A DNA stretch of 64,000 nucleotides from an uncultured Duncaniella sp. (lineage in GTDB: Bacteria; Bacteroidota; Bacteroidia; Bacteroidales; Muribaculaceae): the NCBI GenBank assembly GCA_910589485.1, contig CAJUSW010000014.1, forward strand, positions 4,982-68,981, given 5' to 3'. This document shows positions 8,009 to 17,564 of this stretch, one piece after another (within the stretch, counting starts at the first letter, position 1; the number at the start of each line of letters is the position of its first letter). Below the pieces are notes generated by a model that was not told the DNA's origin, did not search any database, and saw only the letters and a list, made by a program, of their open reading frames with translations. A program made the translations under genes and the position numbers.

Positions 8009-9787
8009 ATGAGCAAATATCCTAAAATCGGCATTCGCCCCATCATCGATGCCCGCCAGGGTGGCATCCGCGAGAGTCTTGAGGACAAGACCATGAATCT
8101 GGCCAAAGCTGTGGCCGACCTCATTTCGACCAATGTACGTTATCCCGACGGATCACCCGTGGAGTGCGTCATCGCCGACAGCACAATAGGCCGCGTACCC
8201 GAAGCAGCCGCATGCGCCGAGAAATTCGAGCGTGAGGGCGTAGGTGCCACCATCTCAGTTACCTCCTGCTGGTGCTACGGTTCCGAGACCATGGACATGA
8301 ATCCTCATTGGCCCAAGGCTGTGTGGGGCTTCAACGGCACCGAGCGTCCCGGCGCGGTATATCTGGCCGCCGTCCTCGCCGCCCATGCCCAGAAGGGTCT
8401 TCCCGCATTCGGCATATACGGTCACAATGTACAGGATCTCACCGACAACAGCATACCCGAGGATGTAGCCGAGAAGCTCCTCCGCTTCACCCGTGCCGCT
8501 CTTGCTGTAGCACTCATGCGTGGCAAGTCGTATCTGTCCATCGGATCGGTATGTATGGGTATCGCCGGCTCGATCGTTGATCCCAACTTCATCCAGGAAT
8601 ATCTGGGCATGCGTGCCGAATCAGTCGACATGACCGAGGTTGCCCGCCGCATCTCGCTCGGCATATATGACCATGAGGAATATGCCAAGGCAATGGAGTG
8701 GACCGAAAAATATTGCAAGCCCCGCGAAGGCGAGGACTTCAAGAACCGTCCCGAGAAGAAAAAGACACGCGAGGAGAAAGATGCCGACTGGGAGTTTGTA
8801 GTGAAGATGACCCTCATCATCCGCGACCTCATGAAGGGCAATCCCCGCCTCAAGGAGATGGGATACAAGGAGGAAGCACTCGGACACAACGCCATCGCCG
8901 GCGGATTCCAGGGTCAGCGTCAATGGACCGACTTCTACCCCAACGGTGACTTCTCCGAGGCTCTGCTCAACACCTCATTTGACTGGAACGGCATACGCGA
9001 AGCATTCGTATTCGCCACCGAGAACGATGCCTGCAACGGCATAGCCATGCTCTTCGGCCATCTCCTCACCAACCGCGCCCAGTTCTTCAGCGACGTGCGC
9101 ACCTACTGGAGCCCCGAAGCTGTGAAACGTGTCACCGGCAAGGAGCTCACCGGACGTGCCGCCGGCGGTATGATCCACCTCATCAACTCGGGTGCCACCA
9201 CTCTCGACGGCACCGGCCAAGTATCGGATGCCGAGGGCAATCCCGTTATGAAACCCCACTGGGAGATGACTCCCGCCGATGCCGAGGCTTGCCTGGCTGC
9301 CACAACATGGTATCCTGCCGACCGCGACTACTTCCGTGGAGGTGGCTTCTCGTCCAACTTCCTCACCCGTGGCGGAATGCCCGTGACCATGATGCGCCTT
9401 AACCTCGTGAAAGGCCTCGGCCCCGTGCTCCAGATCGCTGAGGGATGGACTGCCGATGTTGATCCCGAGATCATGAAGGTGCTCGACATGCGCACCGATC
9501 CTACCTGGCCCACCACATGGTTCGTACCCCGCCTGTGCCCCGACCGCGATGCCTTCAAGGACGTGTACTCGGTGATGAACAACTGGGGAGCCAACCACGG
9601 AGCCATCACCTACGGCCACATCGGTCAGGACCTCATCACCCTCGCTTCGATCCTGCGTATCCCCGTGTGCATGCACAACGTGGAGGATGACAAGATTTTC
9701 CGCCCCGCAGCATGGAACGCCTTCGGTATGGACAAGGAGGGTGCCGACTACCGCGCATGCTCTACCTACGGTCCCATCTACAAGTAA
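8009..9787 (+). CDS. fucI: L-fucose isomerase
   Basis: 592 residues, almost the same length as E. coli FucI (591) and recognisably collinear with it from [14 protein letters not shown] near the start to [12 protein letters not shown] at the end. Segments such as [27 protein letters not shown] and [12 protein letters not shown] are family hallmarks and contain active-site metal ligands. It converts L-fucose to L-fuculose in the cytosol (and often D-arabinose to D-ribulose). It heads an operon with a mutarotase and FucP. Fuculokinase and fuculose-phosphate aldolase are not in the window. Confidence 0.97.
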   Translation: MSKYPKIGIRPIIDARQGGIRESLEDKTMNLAKAVADLISTNVRYPDGSPVECVIADSTIGRVPEAAACAEKFEREGVGATISVTSCWCYGSETMDMNPHWPKAVWGFNGTERPGAVYLAAVLAAHAQKGLPAFGIYGHNVQDLTDNSIPEDVAEKLLRFTRAALAVALMRGKSYLSIGSVCMGIAGSIVDPNFIQEYLGMRAESVDMTEVARRISLGIYDHEEYAKAMEWTEKYCKPREGEDFKNRPEKKKTREEKDADWEFVVKMTLIIRDLMKGNPRLKEMGYKEEALGHNAIAGGFQGQRQWTDFYPNGDFSEALLNTSFDWNGIREAFVFATENDACNGIAMLFGHLLTNRAQFFSDVRTYWSPEAVKRVTGKELTGRAAGGMIHLINSGATTLDGTGQVSDAEGNPVMKPHWEMTPADAEACLAATTWYPADRDYFRGGGFSSNFLTRGGMPVTMMRLNLVKGLGPVLQIAEGWTADVDPEIMKVLDMRTDPTWPTTWFVPRLCPDRDAFKDVYSVMNNWGANHGAITYGHIGQDLITLASILRIPVCMHNVEDDKIFRPAAWNAFGMDKEGADYRACSTYGPIYK

Positions 9788-9816
9788 TTCCTGTCTCTGA
9801 CAAATAGTCAATAATG

Positions 9817-9847
9817 GGTAAGGACGCTTCCCGCAAGCGTCCTTACC
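9817..9847 (+). terminator. Stem-loop between fucI and the mutarotase gene
   Basis: A 13-bp perfect stem (GGTAAGGACGCTT with its complement) around a 5-base loop, followed by ACTTTATA. It lacks a strong U-run, so it may be a partial terminator or an mRNA 3'-end stabiliser that sets fucI expression above the downstream genes. Confidence 0.6.
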
Positions 9848-9873
9848 ACTTTATACATTATACCTGATACGCA

Positions 9874-10263
9874 ATGGAAAACAAAGAGACAGGCTATCCC
9901 ATGAAGCCCTACAGCGTGCCGGTGAAACGCTACTGCCGCACGCTCGATCTCAAGGACGATCCGGAACTCATAGCCGAATACCGCCGGCGCCATGCCAAGG
10001 AGAATTTCTGGCCCGAGATTCTCGCCGGAATCAAGGAAGTAGGGATCCTCGAGATGGATATATACATCCGTGGCACACGCCTCATGATGATACTTGAAGT
10101 TCCGGCCGACCTCGATCTTGACGAGGCCATGACCCGCCTTGCCACCCTCCCCCGCCAGCAGGAATGGGAGGACTTCATGTCGGTGTTCCAGCAAGCCGCC
10201 CCCGGTGCATCGTCTGCTGAGAAGTGGCAACCCATGGAACGTGTGTTCCATCTCTATGACTGA
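9874..10263 (+). CDS. L-rhamnose/L-fucose mutarotase-like protein (RhaM/COG3254 family)
   Basis: 129 residues with the small alpha/beta-barrel mutarotase features of the RhaM family: RYCRTLDLKDD, EYRRRHA, a WPEI segment, an isoleucine-rich IYIRGTRLMMILEV strand and a final WQPMERVFHL. The family interconverts alpha and beta anomers of 6-deoxyhexoses; between fucI and fucP the substrate is probably L-fucose. It belongs to the RhaM fold, not the FucU/RbsD fold used by E. coli. ATG 9874 is used; an internal ATG at 9901 (MKPYSVPVKRY) is an alternative start. Confidence 0.85.
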   Translation: MENKETGYPMKPYSVPVKRYCRTLDLKDDPELIAEYRRRHAKENFWPEILAGIKEVGILEMDIYIRGTRLMMILEVPADLDLDEAMTRLATLPRQQEWEDFMSVFQQAAPGASSAEKWQPMERVFHLYD

Positions 10264-10334
10264 TCGGGCACGGGAACTCCTTGCCGGCCCATCGGCCAAT
10301 CCTATTCCATAAATCTAATCATGAATCCATAACG

Positions 10335-11636
10335 ATGAAAGAGAATCAATCGCTACTGAGATACAACGGTGTCAATTATCTGATACCGTTCATACTCATC
10401 ACCAGCTGCTTTGCACTGTGGGGGTTTGCCAACGACATAACCAACCCCATGGTAAAGGCTTTCTCCAAGATATTCCGCATGAGCGTCACCGACGGCACGC
10501 TCATCCAGGTGGCCTTCTACGGCGGATATTTCGCCATGGCCTTCCCGGCGGCCATATTCATTCGCCGCTACTCCTACAAGGCCGGTGTGCTCACCGGACT
10601 CGGCCTCTATGCCATCGGAGCATTCCTGTTCTATCCGGCCATGCTCACCGGCAGTTACTATCCGTTCCTCATAGCCTACTTCATCCTCACCTGCGGTCTC
10701 TCGTTTCTCGAGACGAGCTGTAATCCCTATATCCTCGCCATGGGATCGGAAAGCACCTCGGTGCGCCGACTGAATCTCGCCCAGGCATTCAACCCCATAG
10801 GCTCGCTCACCGGCATGTGGGTGGCTATGAAGTTTATCCAGGCCAAGCTCAATCCGCTTGAGACCGAGGCCCGCGCCACGCTGAGCGATGCCGAGTTTGA
10901 GGCTGTGCGCGATGCCGACCTCATGGTGCTCATCACCCCCTACCTGTTCATAGGTCTTGTGGTGCTGATAATGTTCCTTGTGATCCGGTTCATGAGGATG
11001 CCGGCCAACGGCGATGACTCCCACGACGTGCATTTCTTCAAGAGCCTCAAGCGCATATTCTCGCTGAGCCGTTACCGCGAGGGTGTCATAGCCCAGTTCT
11101 TCTACGTAGGAGCTCAGATCATGTGCTGGACATTCATCATCCAGTATGGCACACGCGTGTTCATGAACGAAGGGATGGATGAAAAAAGCGCCGAAGTGCT
11201 GTCGCAGCAGTACAACATCATAGCCATGGCCATATTCTGCTGCAACCGTTTCATCTTCACCTATCTGCTCCGCTACATCAATGCCGGACGCCTCCTTGCC
11301 ATCCTCGCCACATGTGGCGTGGCACTCACAGCCGGCGTCATCTTCATGGACGGACGCATGGGTCTGTACTGCCTCGTGGGTGTATCGGCCTGCATGTCCA
11401 TCATGTTCCCCACCATCTACGGTATAGCTCTCGAGGGACTCGGTGACGATGCCAAATTCGGAGCCGCCGGCCTCATCATGGCCATCCTCGGCGGATCGGT
11501 ACTGCCTCCCATCCAGGCCCGCATCATCGACTGCGGAACCATAGCAGGTTTCCCCGCCGTGAACCTCTCGTTCATACTCCCGCTCATATGCTTCGTGGTC
11601 ATAGTGTTCTACGGCATGAGGCGCATCCATAATTGA
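10335..11636 (+). CDS. fucP: L-fucose:H+ symporter
   Basis: 433 residues from ATG 10335 (MKENQSLLRYNG); a longer TTG-initiated reading from 10281 adds 18 unlikely residues. It is an MFS transporter of the FucP subfamily, with about 12 hydrophobic segments and the typical N-terminal CFALWGFANDITNPMV and FYGGYFAMAFPAA motifs carrying the Asp and Asn of the FucP sugar/proton site. It imports L-fucose across the inner membrane. It follows the mutarotase gene by 71 bases and ends at a strong hairpin terminator. Confidence 0.95.
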   Translation: MKENQSLLRYNGVNYLIPFILITSCFALWGFANDITNPMVKAFSKIFRMSVTDGTLIQVAFYGGYFAMAFPAAIFIRRYSYKAGVLTGLGLYAIGAFLFYPAMLTGSYYPFLIAYFILTCGLSFLETSCNPYILAMGSESTSVRRLNLAQAFNPIGSLTGMWVAMKFIQAKLNPLETEARATLSDAEFEAVRDADLMVLITPYLFIGLVVLIMFLVIRFMRMPANGDDSHDVHFFKSLKRIFSLSRYREGVIAQFFYVGAQIMCWTFIIQYGTRVFMNEGMDEKSAEVLSQQYNIIAMAIFCCNRFIFTYLLRYINAGRLLAILATCGVALTAGVIFMDGRMGLYCLVGVSACMSIMFPTIYGIALEGLGDDAKFGAAGLIMAILGGSVLPPIQARIIDCGTIAGFPAVNLSFILPLICFVVIVFYGMRRIHN

Positions 11637-11679
11637 TCCACAGATCCCCCCCTCTCTCCTCAATCGTACCGCTATATAA

Positions 11680-11716
11680 AAACATCTCAGTGGCCGCCAT
11701 AGTCACTGAGATGTTT
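11680..11716. terminator. Rho-independent-type terminator between fucP and the convergent ADH operon
   Basis: Perfect 13-bp stem AAACATCTCAGTG / CACTGAGATGTTT with an 11-base loop, flanked by A-rich sequence on the left and TTTAATTTA on the right. It can serve both convergent transcription units. Confidence 0.85.
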
Positions 11717-11768
11717 AATTTACGTGGGTGGAGACTGTCAATGCAACAATCTTCCTATTACTTGTCTA

Positions 11769-12791
11769 TCAGAACTTCACGAGGATACGGAACACCTTGC
11801 CGGGCGCTGCATCCCACTTTGCCAAGGCATCGCCGGCCTCATCGGGAGTGACTGTAGCTGAGATCAGTTTCTCGGCGTTGTCGCGTCCGCCTGCGAGGAA
11901 ATAACGTATCACGGCGGCGAAATCGTTAGGCATGGCGTTGCGTGAGCCACGGATGTCAAGTTCCTTCTGCACGAACAGCTTGGTGTGGAACGACACATCA
12001 TCCTTGGCGTAGCCTATGCACACCACACGTCCGCAGAATGCCACATTATCCACAGCTGCAACATAGGTGAAGGGGGAACCTACAGCCTCGATCACCACAT
12101 CGGGACCATTACCGTCGGTGAGGCGGTTGAGCTCGTCGGCCAGATTGCAGGTGGCCGAATTGATCGAGTAGGTGGCACCCAGCTCACGTGCGAGGGCCAG
12201 TTTCTCATCATCGAGATCAATAGCGATCACGGTAGCTCCGCGCAAGGCGGCACGCACGATGGCTCCGAGGCCGATCATGCCGCAACCGATCACGGCCACA
12301 ACGTCAATGTCGGTGACAGCTCCGCGGTCAACAGCATGGAAGCCCACGCTCATAGGCTCAACGAGCGCACACTCGCGGGGAGTGAGGCCCGAGGCAGGGA
12401 TGATCTTGGTCCAGGGCACAGCTATATAGTCGCGCATCGCACCGTTGCGCTGCACACCCAGGGTCTCGTTATGACGACATGCGTTGGGACGGCCACGACG
12501 GCATGAGGAGCACTTTCCACATGCGGTATAGGGGTTGACGGTCACGCTCATACCCTTCTCCAGAAGTCCGGCGGGAACATCGGCACCGATCTCCTCGACT
12601 GTACCGCCTATCTCATGTCCGGGGATCACCTGGTCGATGGCCATGGGGTTCTTGCCACGATAGGTGTTGAGATCGGATCCGCAGAATCCTACATAGTGAA
12701 TCTTTACCAACACTTCGTCGGCTGCAATCTTGGGCATCGGCTGCTCCTCTACGACAACACGTCCGGGAGCTACAATTTTAACTGCTTGCAT
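11769..12791 (-). CDS. Zinc-dependent medium-chain alcohol dehydrogenase
   Basis: 340 residues. Catalytic zinc ligands are in GFCGSD and GHEIGG; the structural zinc site has four cysteines (CGKCSSCRRGRPNAC); the nucleotide fold has IGCGMIGLGAI. NAD(P)-dependent oxidation of a polyol or sugar-acid hydroxyl is expected. It is the last gene of a minus-strand operon after an amidohydrolase (28-base gap) and an aldo/keto reductase, opposite the fuc genes. The context suggests a step in fucose or fuconate oxidation, for example on a 2-keto-3-deoxy acid, or L-lactaldehyde/propanediol turnover; the substrate is inferred only. Confidence 0.88.
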   Translation of the reverse strand: MQAVKIVAPGRVVVEEQPMPKIAADEVLVKIHYVGFCGSDLNTYRGKNPMAIDQVIPGHEIGGTVEEIGADVPAGLLEKGMSVTVNPYTACGKCSSCRRGRPNACRHNETLGVQRNGAMRDYIAVPWTKIIPASGLTPRECALVEPMSVGFHAVDRGAVTDIDVVAVIGCGMIGLGAIVRAALRGATVIAIDLDDEKLALARELGATYSINSATCNLADELNRLTDGNGPDVVIEAVGSPFTYVAAVDNVAFCGRVVCIGYAKDDVSFHTKLFVQKELDIRGSRNAMPNDFAAVIRYFLAGGRDNAEKLISATVTPDEAGDALAKWDAAPGKVFRILVKF

Positions 12792-12819
12792 TTCTTTATA
12801 TACTATACTGTAGTGATTG

Positions 12820-13746
12820 TTATTCTGACATATTCTTCACGTAGGGAAGCACGGGAAGCTCACCGAATCCGTAGAACGCCTTGGCATTGTCACCGAGGAA
12901 AGCATTCTTCTCATCGGCTGTGAGAAGCGGGGATTTGGTGATGAAATCGTAGGACATCCGGTAGGTGATGGCCGTGATGGTGCGTGGGTAGTCCGAGCCC
13001 CACATCAGTTTGTCCATTCCCACCTCATCGGCAGCCTCCTTGATAGCCTTGACGGCCGACGGGAACGGATAGAACTCGGAATTGAACAGCCAAGTGATGC
13101 CGCCCGACTCCACCATTACGTTTTTGGCATGGGCGAGCTTTATCTGCTCCATCCATCCGTCTACGGTGACCATGCCGAAATGACCGATGGCCACTTTCAA
13201 GTCGGGACACTCCTGTATCACCTCTTTCATCTCGCCCACCTGGGTATCGCCGTCGGCAAGAGTGATTGAGAGGATGGCGCCACGGCGCTCCATCTCTTTG
13301 AACAGAGCTATCATCTCGGGAGAGTTGAGCCACATGCGGCCCTCCCCCTCAAGTGGCAGTCTGTGACCGGGTATCGCAAGCCCCTTGAAACCGGCATCGA
13401 GCAGCCCGATACCCTCCTCAAGAAATCCGGGCTCACGGAATTCACACATACCGTTGACAAAGAACCGGTCGGGATATTTCCGTGCAACCTCGGCCAGATA
13501 TTCGTTCTGCTGTCCGTCGATAAATTCCTGCACAATCACTGCTCCGGCCACCTGTGCATAATCCATGTTGGAGAGGAACACCTCGGCGGTATTACGGCCA
13601 TCGATCATGAAGGGAGGAAGCATCTGCCTCTCCTCGCCCATGAAATCGCACCGTCCGTTAGGCAACGGACGTATAGGCTTACCGTTTACCACGGTATCCT
13701 GCTTAAGCCACAGATGGGCGTGAGCGTCAATTATAAAATGATCCAT
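12820..13746 (-). CDS. Amidohydrolase-2 family hydrolase, probable sugar lactonase
   Basis: 308 residues with the metal-binding H-x-H near the start (IDAHAHLW), a mid-chain His (AIGHFGM) and the late Asp in WGSDYPRT, the pattern of amidohydrolase-superfamily barrels (PF04909/COG3618). COG3618 includes L-fucono- and L-rhamnono-lactonases. Located between an aldo/keto reductase and an alcohol dehydrogenase, beside fucI/fucP, it fits L-fucono-1,5-lactone hydrolysis to L-fuconate. Family is certain; substrate is inference. Confidence 0.85.
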   Translation of the reverse strand: MDHFIIDAHAHLWLKQDTVVNGKPIRPLPNGRCDFMGEERQMLPPFMIDGRNTAEVFLSNMDYAQVAGAVIVQEFIDGQQNEYLAEVARKYPDRFFVNGMCEFREPGFLEEGIGLLDAGFKGLAIPGHRLPLEGEGRMWLNSPEMIALFKEMERRGAILSITLADGDTQVGEMKEVIQECPDLKVAIGHFGMVTVDGWMEQIKLAHAKNVMVESGGITWLFNSEFYPFPSAVKAIKEAADEVGMDKLMWGSDYPRTITAITYRMSYDFITKSPLLTADEKNAFLGDNAKAFYGFGELPVLPYVKNMSE

Positions 13747-13761
13747 ACTCAGCCAGGCGAT

Positions 13762-14694
13762 TTATGAATTAGCCCAGCTCACGCGGAACTGGTCACCTAT
13801 TATATCCCTCACCTCGGCAACGAGCTGCATGTCGGCAGGCTCCTCGATGAGTTCAAGGTTGCGACGCACATTGTCGGGGTTGGCCGAGCTGAACAGAGTA
13901 GTGGCGATGCGGGGATTGCTGATGGAATAGCGTATGGCCAGATGCTCGATGGGGCAACCCTTGGCCTCGCAATGCTCAACAGCCTTGCGGCACACATCGA
14001 CCAGAGGCTGGGGTGCGGGATGCCATGCGGGAACGCCACGCTTGGTGAGCAGTCCCATGGAGAAGGGGGAGGCATTGATCACACCTATGCCTCTCGACTC
14101 GAACAGATCAAGGAAATCAAGGATCTTGTCGTCATTCAGAGTGTGGTGACAGAAATTCATCACACTCTCGATCATTCCCTCGGGGGTGTGCTCGACCACC
14201 CATTTTATATTCTCTAGCTGCAGGTCGGTGATGCCCACGTGCCCCACCACGCCCTTGTCGCGGAGCTCAACCAGCGCCGGAAGGGTCTCGTTGACCACCT
14301 GGTTGAGATCGGCAAATTCGATATCATGCACATTTATCAGATCGATATGATCGATGCCCAGGCGCTCCATGCTCTCGTAGACACTCTCGGTGGCACGCTT
14401 GCCCGAATAGTCCCAGGTGTTAACCCCGTCCTTTCCGTAACGGCCCACTTTGGTGGAGAGATAATACTTGTCACGAGGGATCTCGCGGAGAGCCTTGCCA
14501 AGAACGGTCTCGGCCTTGTAATGCCCGTAATAGGGCGATACGTCGATAAAGTTCATTCCGCCGTCGACGGCCGCATGAACAGCCTCGATGGCACGGGGCT
14601 CGTTGATATCGTGGAATACTGCGCCGAGCGACGAGGCTCCAAAGCTCAGTGCCGACACCTTCATACCGGTCTTTCCTATTTCATGATACTCCAT
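13762..14694 (-). CDS. Aldo/keto reductase, L-fucose/L-galactose dehydrogenase-like
   Basis: 310 residues. The AKR catalytic tetrad is visible: Asp in FIDVSPYYG, Tyr in that segment, Lys in LSTKVGRYG and His in LINVHDIE. The pattern GYYGHY-KAETVLGKAL and the PSPFSMGLL-like segment match plant L-galactose dehydrogenase and bacterial D-threo-aldose/L-fucose dehydrogenases, which oxidise the anomeric carbon to a lactone with NAD(P)+. It is the first gene of the operon, 15 bases before the lactonase-like gene. No fuconate dehydratase or aldolase is present in the window, so the route cannot be completed here. Confidence 0.87.
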   Translation of the reverse strand: MEYHEIGKTGMKVSALSFGASSLGAVFHDINEPRAIEAVHAAVDGGMNFIDVSPYYGHYKAETVLGKALREIPRDKYYLSTKVGRYGKDGVNTWDYSGKRATESVYESMERLGIDHIDLINVHDIEFADLNQVVNETLPALVELRDKGVVGHVGITDLQLENIKWVVEHTPEGMIESVMNFCHHTLNDDKILDFLDLFESRGIGVINASPFSMGLLTKRGVPAWHPAPQPLVDVCRKAVEHCEAKGCPIEHLAIRYSISNPRIATTLFSSANPDNVRRNLELIEEPADMQLVAEVRDIIGDQFRVSWANS

Positions 14695-14735
14695 ATATCT
14701 TATGTATTTAAGGTTGGATATTGTCGTTTACATTG

Positions 14736-14743
14736 CAAAATTA
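14736..14743 (-). promoter_or_regulatory. -7 promoter element for the AKR/lactonase/ADH operon
   Basis: TAATTTTG on the minus strand, 41 bases before ATG 14694. The 298-base spacer 14695-14992 otherwise holds AT-rich sequence with a GTTGTCG...CGACAAC-like flank near 14720-14760 and the unmarked gadB promoter; no further gene is seen. Confidence 0.55.
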
Positions 14744-14992
14744 CTAAAATTACGACAACCGTCAAGAAATATGTTTCAGTTTTGTGCTTCCACGCTTATG
14801 CTCACTCTTAAATTTAACATTCGAGAGTTAAAACAGCATAAAGCATTATAAGTTGTCGGAAAAAGTAAAAACTATTTTCGGGTCTGATATGTTTATTTTT
14901 CGTAACATAATGATTCTGGAGCGGTAAAAAGATCCTCATCACTATGAACCCTGATAAACTGATTATACAAACCTTTTCAACAAATTACTTCC

Positions 14993-16432
14993 ATGCTCGA
15001 TCCTAAAAACGACCCCTATTTCCGCAAAGGCGATGCCAAGACCGATGTGTTCGGATCCGACGCCATGCTCCAACCCTCTCCCGTAGACCGTATTCCCCAG
15101 GGCCCCACTACCCCTGAGATCGCTTATCAGATGGTCAAGGATGAAACATTCGCCCAGACCCAGCCACGACTCAACCTCGCCACATTCGTAACCACTTACA
15201 TGGATGAGTACGCCACCCGTCTCATGAACGAGGCAGTCAATATCAATTACATCGATGAGACCGAATATCCCCGTGTAGCCGTGATGTGCCAGAAGTGTAT
15301 CAACATCATGGCCAACCTATGGAACACCCCCGAAACCAACAAATGGAAAGCGGGAGCGCTGGCAATCGGTTCGTCGGAAGCTTGTATGCTCGGCGGTATC
15401 GCCGCCCTCAAGCGTTGGCGCGAACGCCGCAAGAAAGCCGGTAAGCCCTACGACAAACCTAACATGGTAATCTCGACCGGCTACCAGGTAGTGTGGGAAA
15501 AATTCGCCACATTCTGGGATATCGAGATGCGTTGCGTGCCTCTGTCGCTCGAACACCCCACCCTCGACATCGATACCGCCATCAAGATGTGTGATGAGAA
15601 CACCATCTGCGTAGTTCCTATCCAGGGCGTGACCTGGACCGGCCTAAATGATGACGTGGAGGCACTTGACGCCGCCCTCGACAAGTACAACGCCGAGACC
15701 GGTAACGAGGTGTGCATCCACATCGACGCTGCGAGCGGCGGTTTCATCCTCCCGTTCCTCAATCCCGAGAAGAAATGGGACTTCCGACTCAAATGGGTGC
15801 TTTCAATCAGCACCTCGGGCCACAAATTCGGCCTTGTATATCCGGGCCTCGGATGGGTGGTATGGAAGGACAAGAAATATCTCCCCGAGGATATGTCGTT
15901 CACCGTCAACTATCTCGGTGCCGAAGTTACCCAGGTGGGTCTTAACTACTCCCGCCCGGCAGCCCAGATCCTCGGCCAGTACTACCAGTTCATTCGTCTC
16001 GGATTCGACGGATACAAGAATGTACAGTACAATTCGCTCCAGGTAGCCAAATACCTGAAGGAGAAGGTGGCCGCTATGCCTGAATTCCAGCCGTATGCCC
16101 AGGAGGATCTCCCCAACCCGATCTTCGTATGGCTCATGAAGCCCGAATACCAGAAGACCGCCAAGTGGACCCTCTATGACCTCCAGGATAAACTCGCCCA
16201 GAAGGGATGGATGGTGCCGGCCTACACAATGCCCGCCAACATCGAGAATATCGTGGTGATGCGTACTCTCTGCAAGCAGGGTTTCAGCCGGGACATGGCC
16301 GATCAGCTTCTCGCCGACATACAGTTTGCCGTGGACGAGCTCAACAAGCTCGAATACCCCACTCCGACCCGTATCGCCATGGAGAAGAATATGCCTCTGG
16401 TAGCGAAGACGTTCAACCACACCGGCAAGTGA
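14993..16432 (+). CDS. gadB: Glutamate decarboxylase
   Basis: 479 residues, a PLP-dependent group II decarboxylase. The PLP lysine is in STSGHKFG; HIDAASGGF holds the Asp/His pair that sandwiches PLP, and the N-terminal ARPQLNLATFVTTYM-like region matches bacterial GadA/B. It consumes a proton by turning glutamate into GABA. The C-terminal end, TFNHT, resembles the E. coli GadB tail (SFKHT) whose penultimate His gates activity at neutral pH, so pH control may be retained. Followed by glutaminase and GadC in an acid-resistance cluster; a terminator-like hairpin separates it from glsA. Confidence 0.97.
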   Translation: MLDPKNDPYFRKGDAKTDVFGSDAMLQPSPVDRIPQGPTTPEIAYQMVKDETFAQTQPRLNLATFVTTYMDEYATRLMNEAVNINYIDETEYPRVAVMCQKCINIMANLWNTPETNKWKAGALAIGSSEACMLGGIAALKRWRERRKKAGKPYDKPNMVISTGYQVVWEKFATFWDIEMRCVPLSLEHPTLDIDTAIKMCDENTICVVPIQGVTWTGLNDDVEALDAALDKYNAETGNEVCIHIDAASGGFILPFLNPEKKWDFRLKWVLSISTSGHKFGLVYPGLGWVVWKDKKYLPEDMSFTVNYLGAEVTQVGLNYSRPAAQILGQYYQFIRLGFDGYKNVQYNSLQVAKYLKEKVAAMPEFQPYAQEDLPNPIFVWLMKPEYQKTAKWTLYDLQDKLAQKGWMVPAYTMPANIENIVVMRTLCKQGFSRDMADQLLADIQFAVDELNKLEYPTPTRIAMEKNMPLVAKTFNHTGK

Positions 16433-16492
16433 CTCCGGAGGGAATCGCAACTCTAAACAACCACGTATTCCCAACTCTACACTACTGATATA

Positions 16493-16544
16493 ATCCGGCC
16501 GATGACCGCTCACCATTGATGACGAGTGTCGGCCGGATATTTTT
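16493..16544 (+). terminator. Hairpin with T-run after gadB
   Basis: ATCCGGCCGA pairs with TCGGCCGGAT, followed by ATTTTTC. A canonical intrinsic terminator; read-through would be needed for gadB-glsA cotranscription, or glsA has its own promoter. Confidence 0.8.
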
Positions 16545-16568
16545 CATCCATCTGACCCACCGATTTCC

Positions 16569-17531
16569 ATGGATATAACTTTATCAAAACAGCAGATTCA
16601 GGATGCGGCGCACACGGCTTACGACTTTGCCGCCAAGGTTACTGGCGGAGCCAACGCCAACTATATTCCCTATCTCGCCAATATCGCCCCATCGCTGTTT
16701 GGCCTCAGCGTGATGTTGCCCGACGGCACAGCCTTCAATATCGGCGATACCGGCTATCGGTTTGGAATAGAGTCGGTGTCCAAGGTCCCCACCGCCATCC
16801 TGGCCATGCGGCAGCACACTCCCGCGGGAGTGCTCGAGAAGATTGGGGCCGACGCCACCGGACTGCCATTCAACTCCATATTCGCCATACTTCTGGAGAA
16901 CGACCATCCATCAACACCGCTCGTGAACGCCGGAGCAATCTCGGCATGCTCAATGATTGACCCCAAGGGGGATTCCGATGCCAAGTGGAAAGCCATCACC
17001 GACAATATCACTGACCTGTGCGGTTCGGCTCCTCAGCTCATCGACGAACTGTATCACAGCGAGAGTGCCACCAACTTCAACAACCGTGCCATCACTTGGC
17101 TGTTGAAGAATTATGACCGCATTTACGATGACCCAGACATGAGCCTCGACCTATACACGCGCCAATGCTCGCTCGGTGTCACCTCAAGCCAACTCGCGGC
17201 CATGGCTGCCACGATAGCCTCGGGTGGTGTATGCCCTGTAAACGGCAAGCGGGTGTTTGATCCGGCGATAGCACCCAAGATCACCACCCTCATCGCCACC
17301 GTAGGGTTCTATCAGCACACAGGCGACTGGCTCTATACCTCGGGCATACCTGCCAAGAGCGGTGTGGGCGGAGGTGTGCTCGGCGTGCTTCCCGGCGTGT
17401 TGGGCATAGCGGCTTTCGCACCTCCGCTCGACGACGCCGGCAATTCGGTCAAGGCGCAGGCAGCGATCAAGAAATTCATGCAGACCCTCGGGCTTGGCAT
17501 CATGAACGGCGACCGCGTGACTATAGCATAG
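16569..17531 (+). CDS. glsA: Glutaminase A
   Basis: 320 residues, beta-lactamase-fold glutaminase. The catalytic Ser-x-x-Lys is in ESVSKV; PLVNAGAI and the YHSESATNFNNR segment are family signatures. It hydrolyses glutamine to glutamate and ammonia in the cytosol. Between gadB and gadC this both feeds the decarboxylase and releases ammonia that takes up protons, as in the GadB/GlsA/GadC systems of other gut bacteria. Confidence 0.96.
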   Translation: MDITLSKQQIQDAAHTAYDFAAKVTGGANANYIPYLANIAPSLFGLSVMLPDGTAFNIGDTGYRFGIESVSKVPTAILAMRQHTPAGVLEKIGADATGLPFNSIFAILLENDHPSTPLVNAGAISACSMIDPKGDSDAKWKAITDNITDLCGSAPQLIDELYHSESATNFNNRAITWLLKNYDRIYDDPDMSLDLYTRQCSLGVTSSQLAAMAATIASGGVCPVNGKRVFDPAIAPKITTLIATVGFYQHTGDWLYTSGIPAKSGVGGGVLGVLPGVLGIAAFAPPLDDAGNSVKAQAAIKKFMQTLGLGIMNGDRVTIA

Positions 17532-17564
17532 ACTTCTACAATTATTCACTCAACTATTATCGAT

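Noticed and set aside
10281..10334. TTG start for FucP
   Set aside because: ATG 10335 gives the usual FucP N-terminus; the extra 18 residues are unlike the family.
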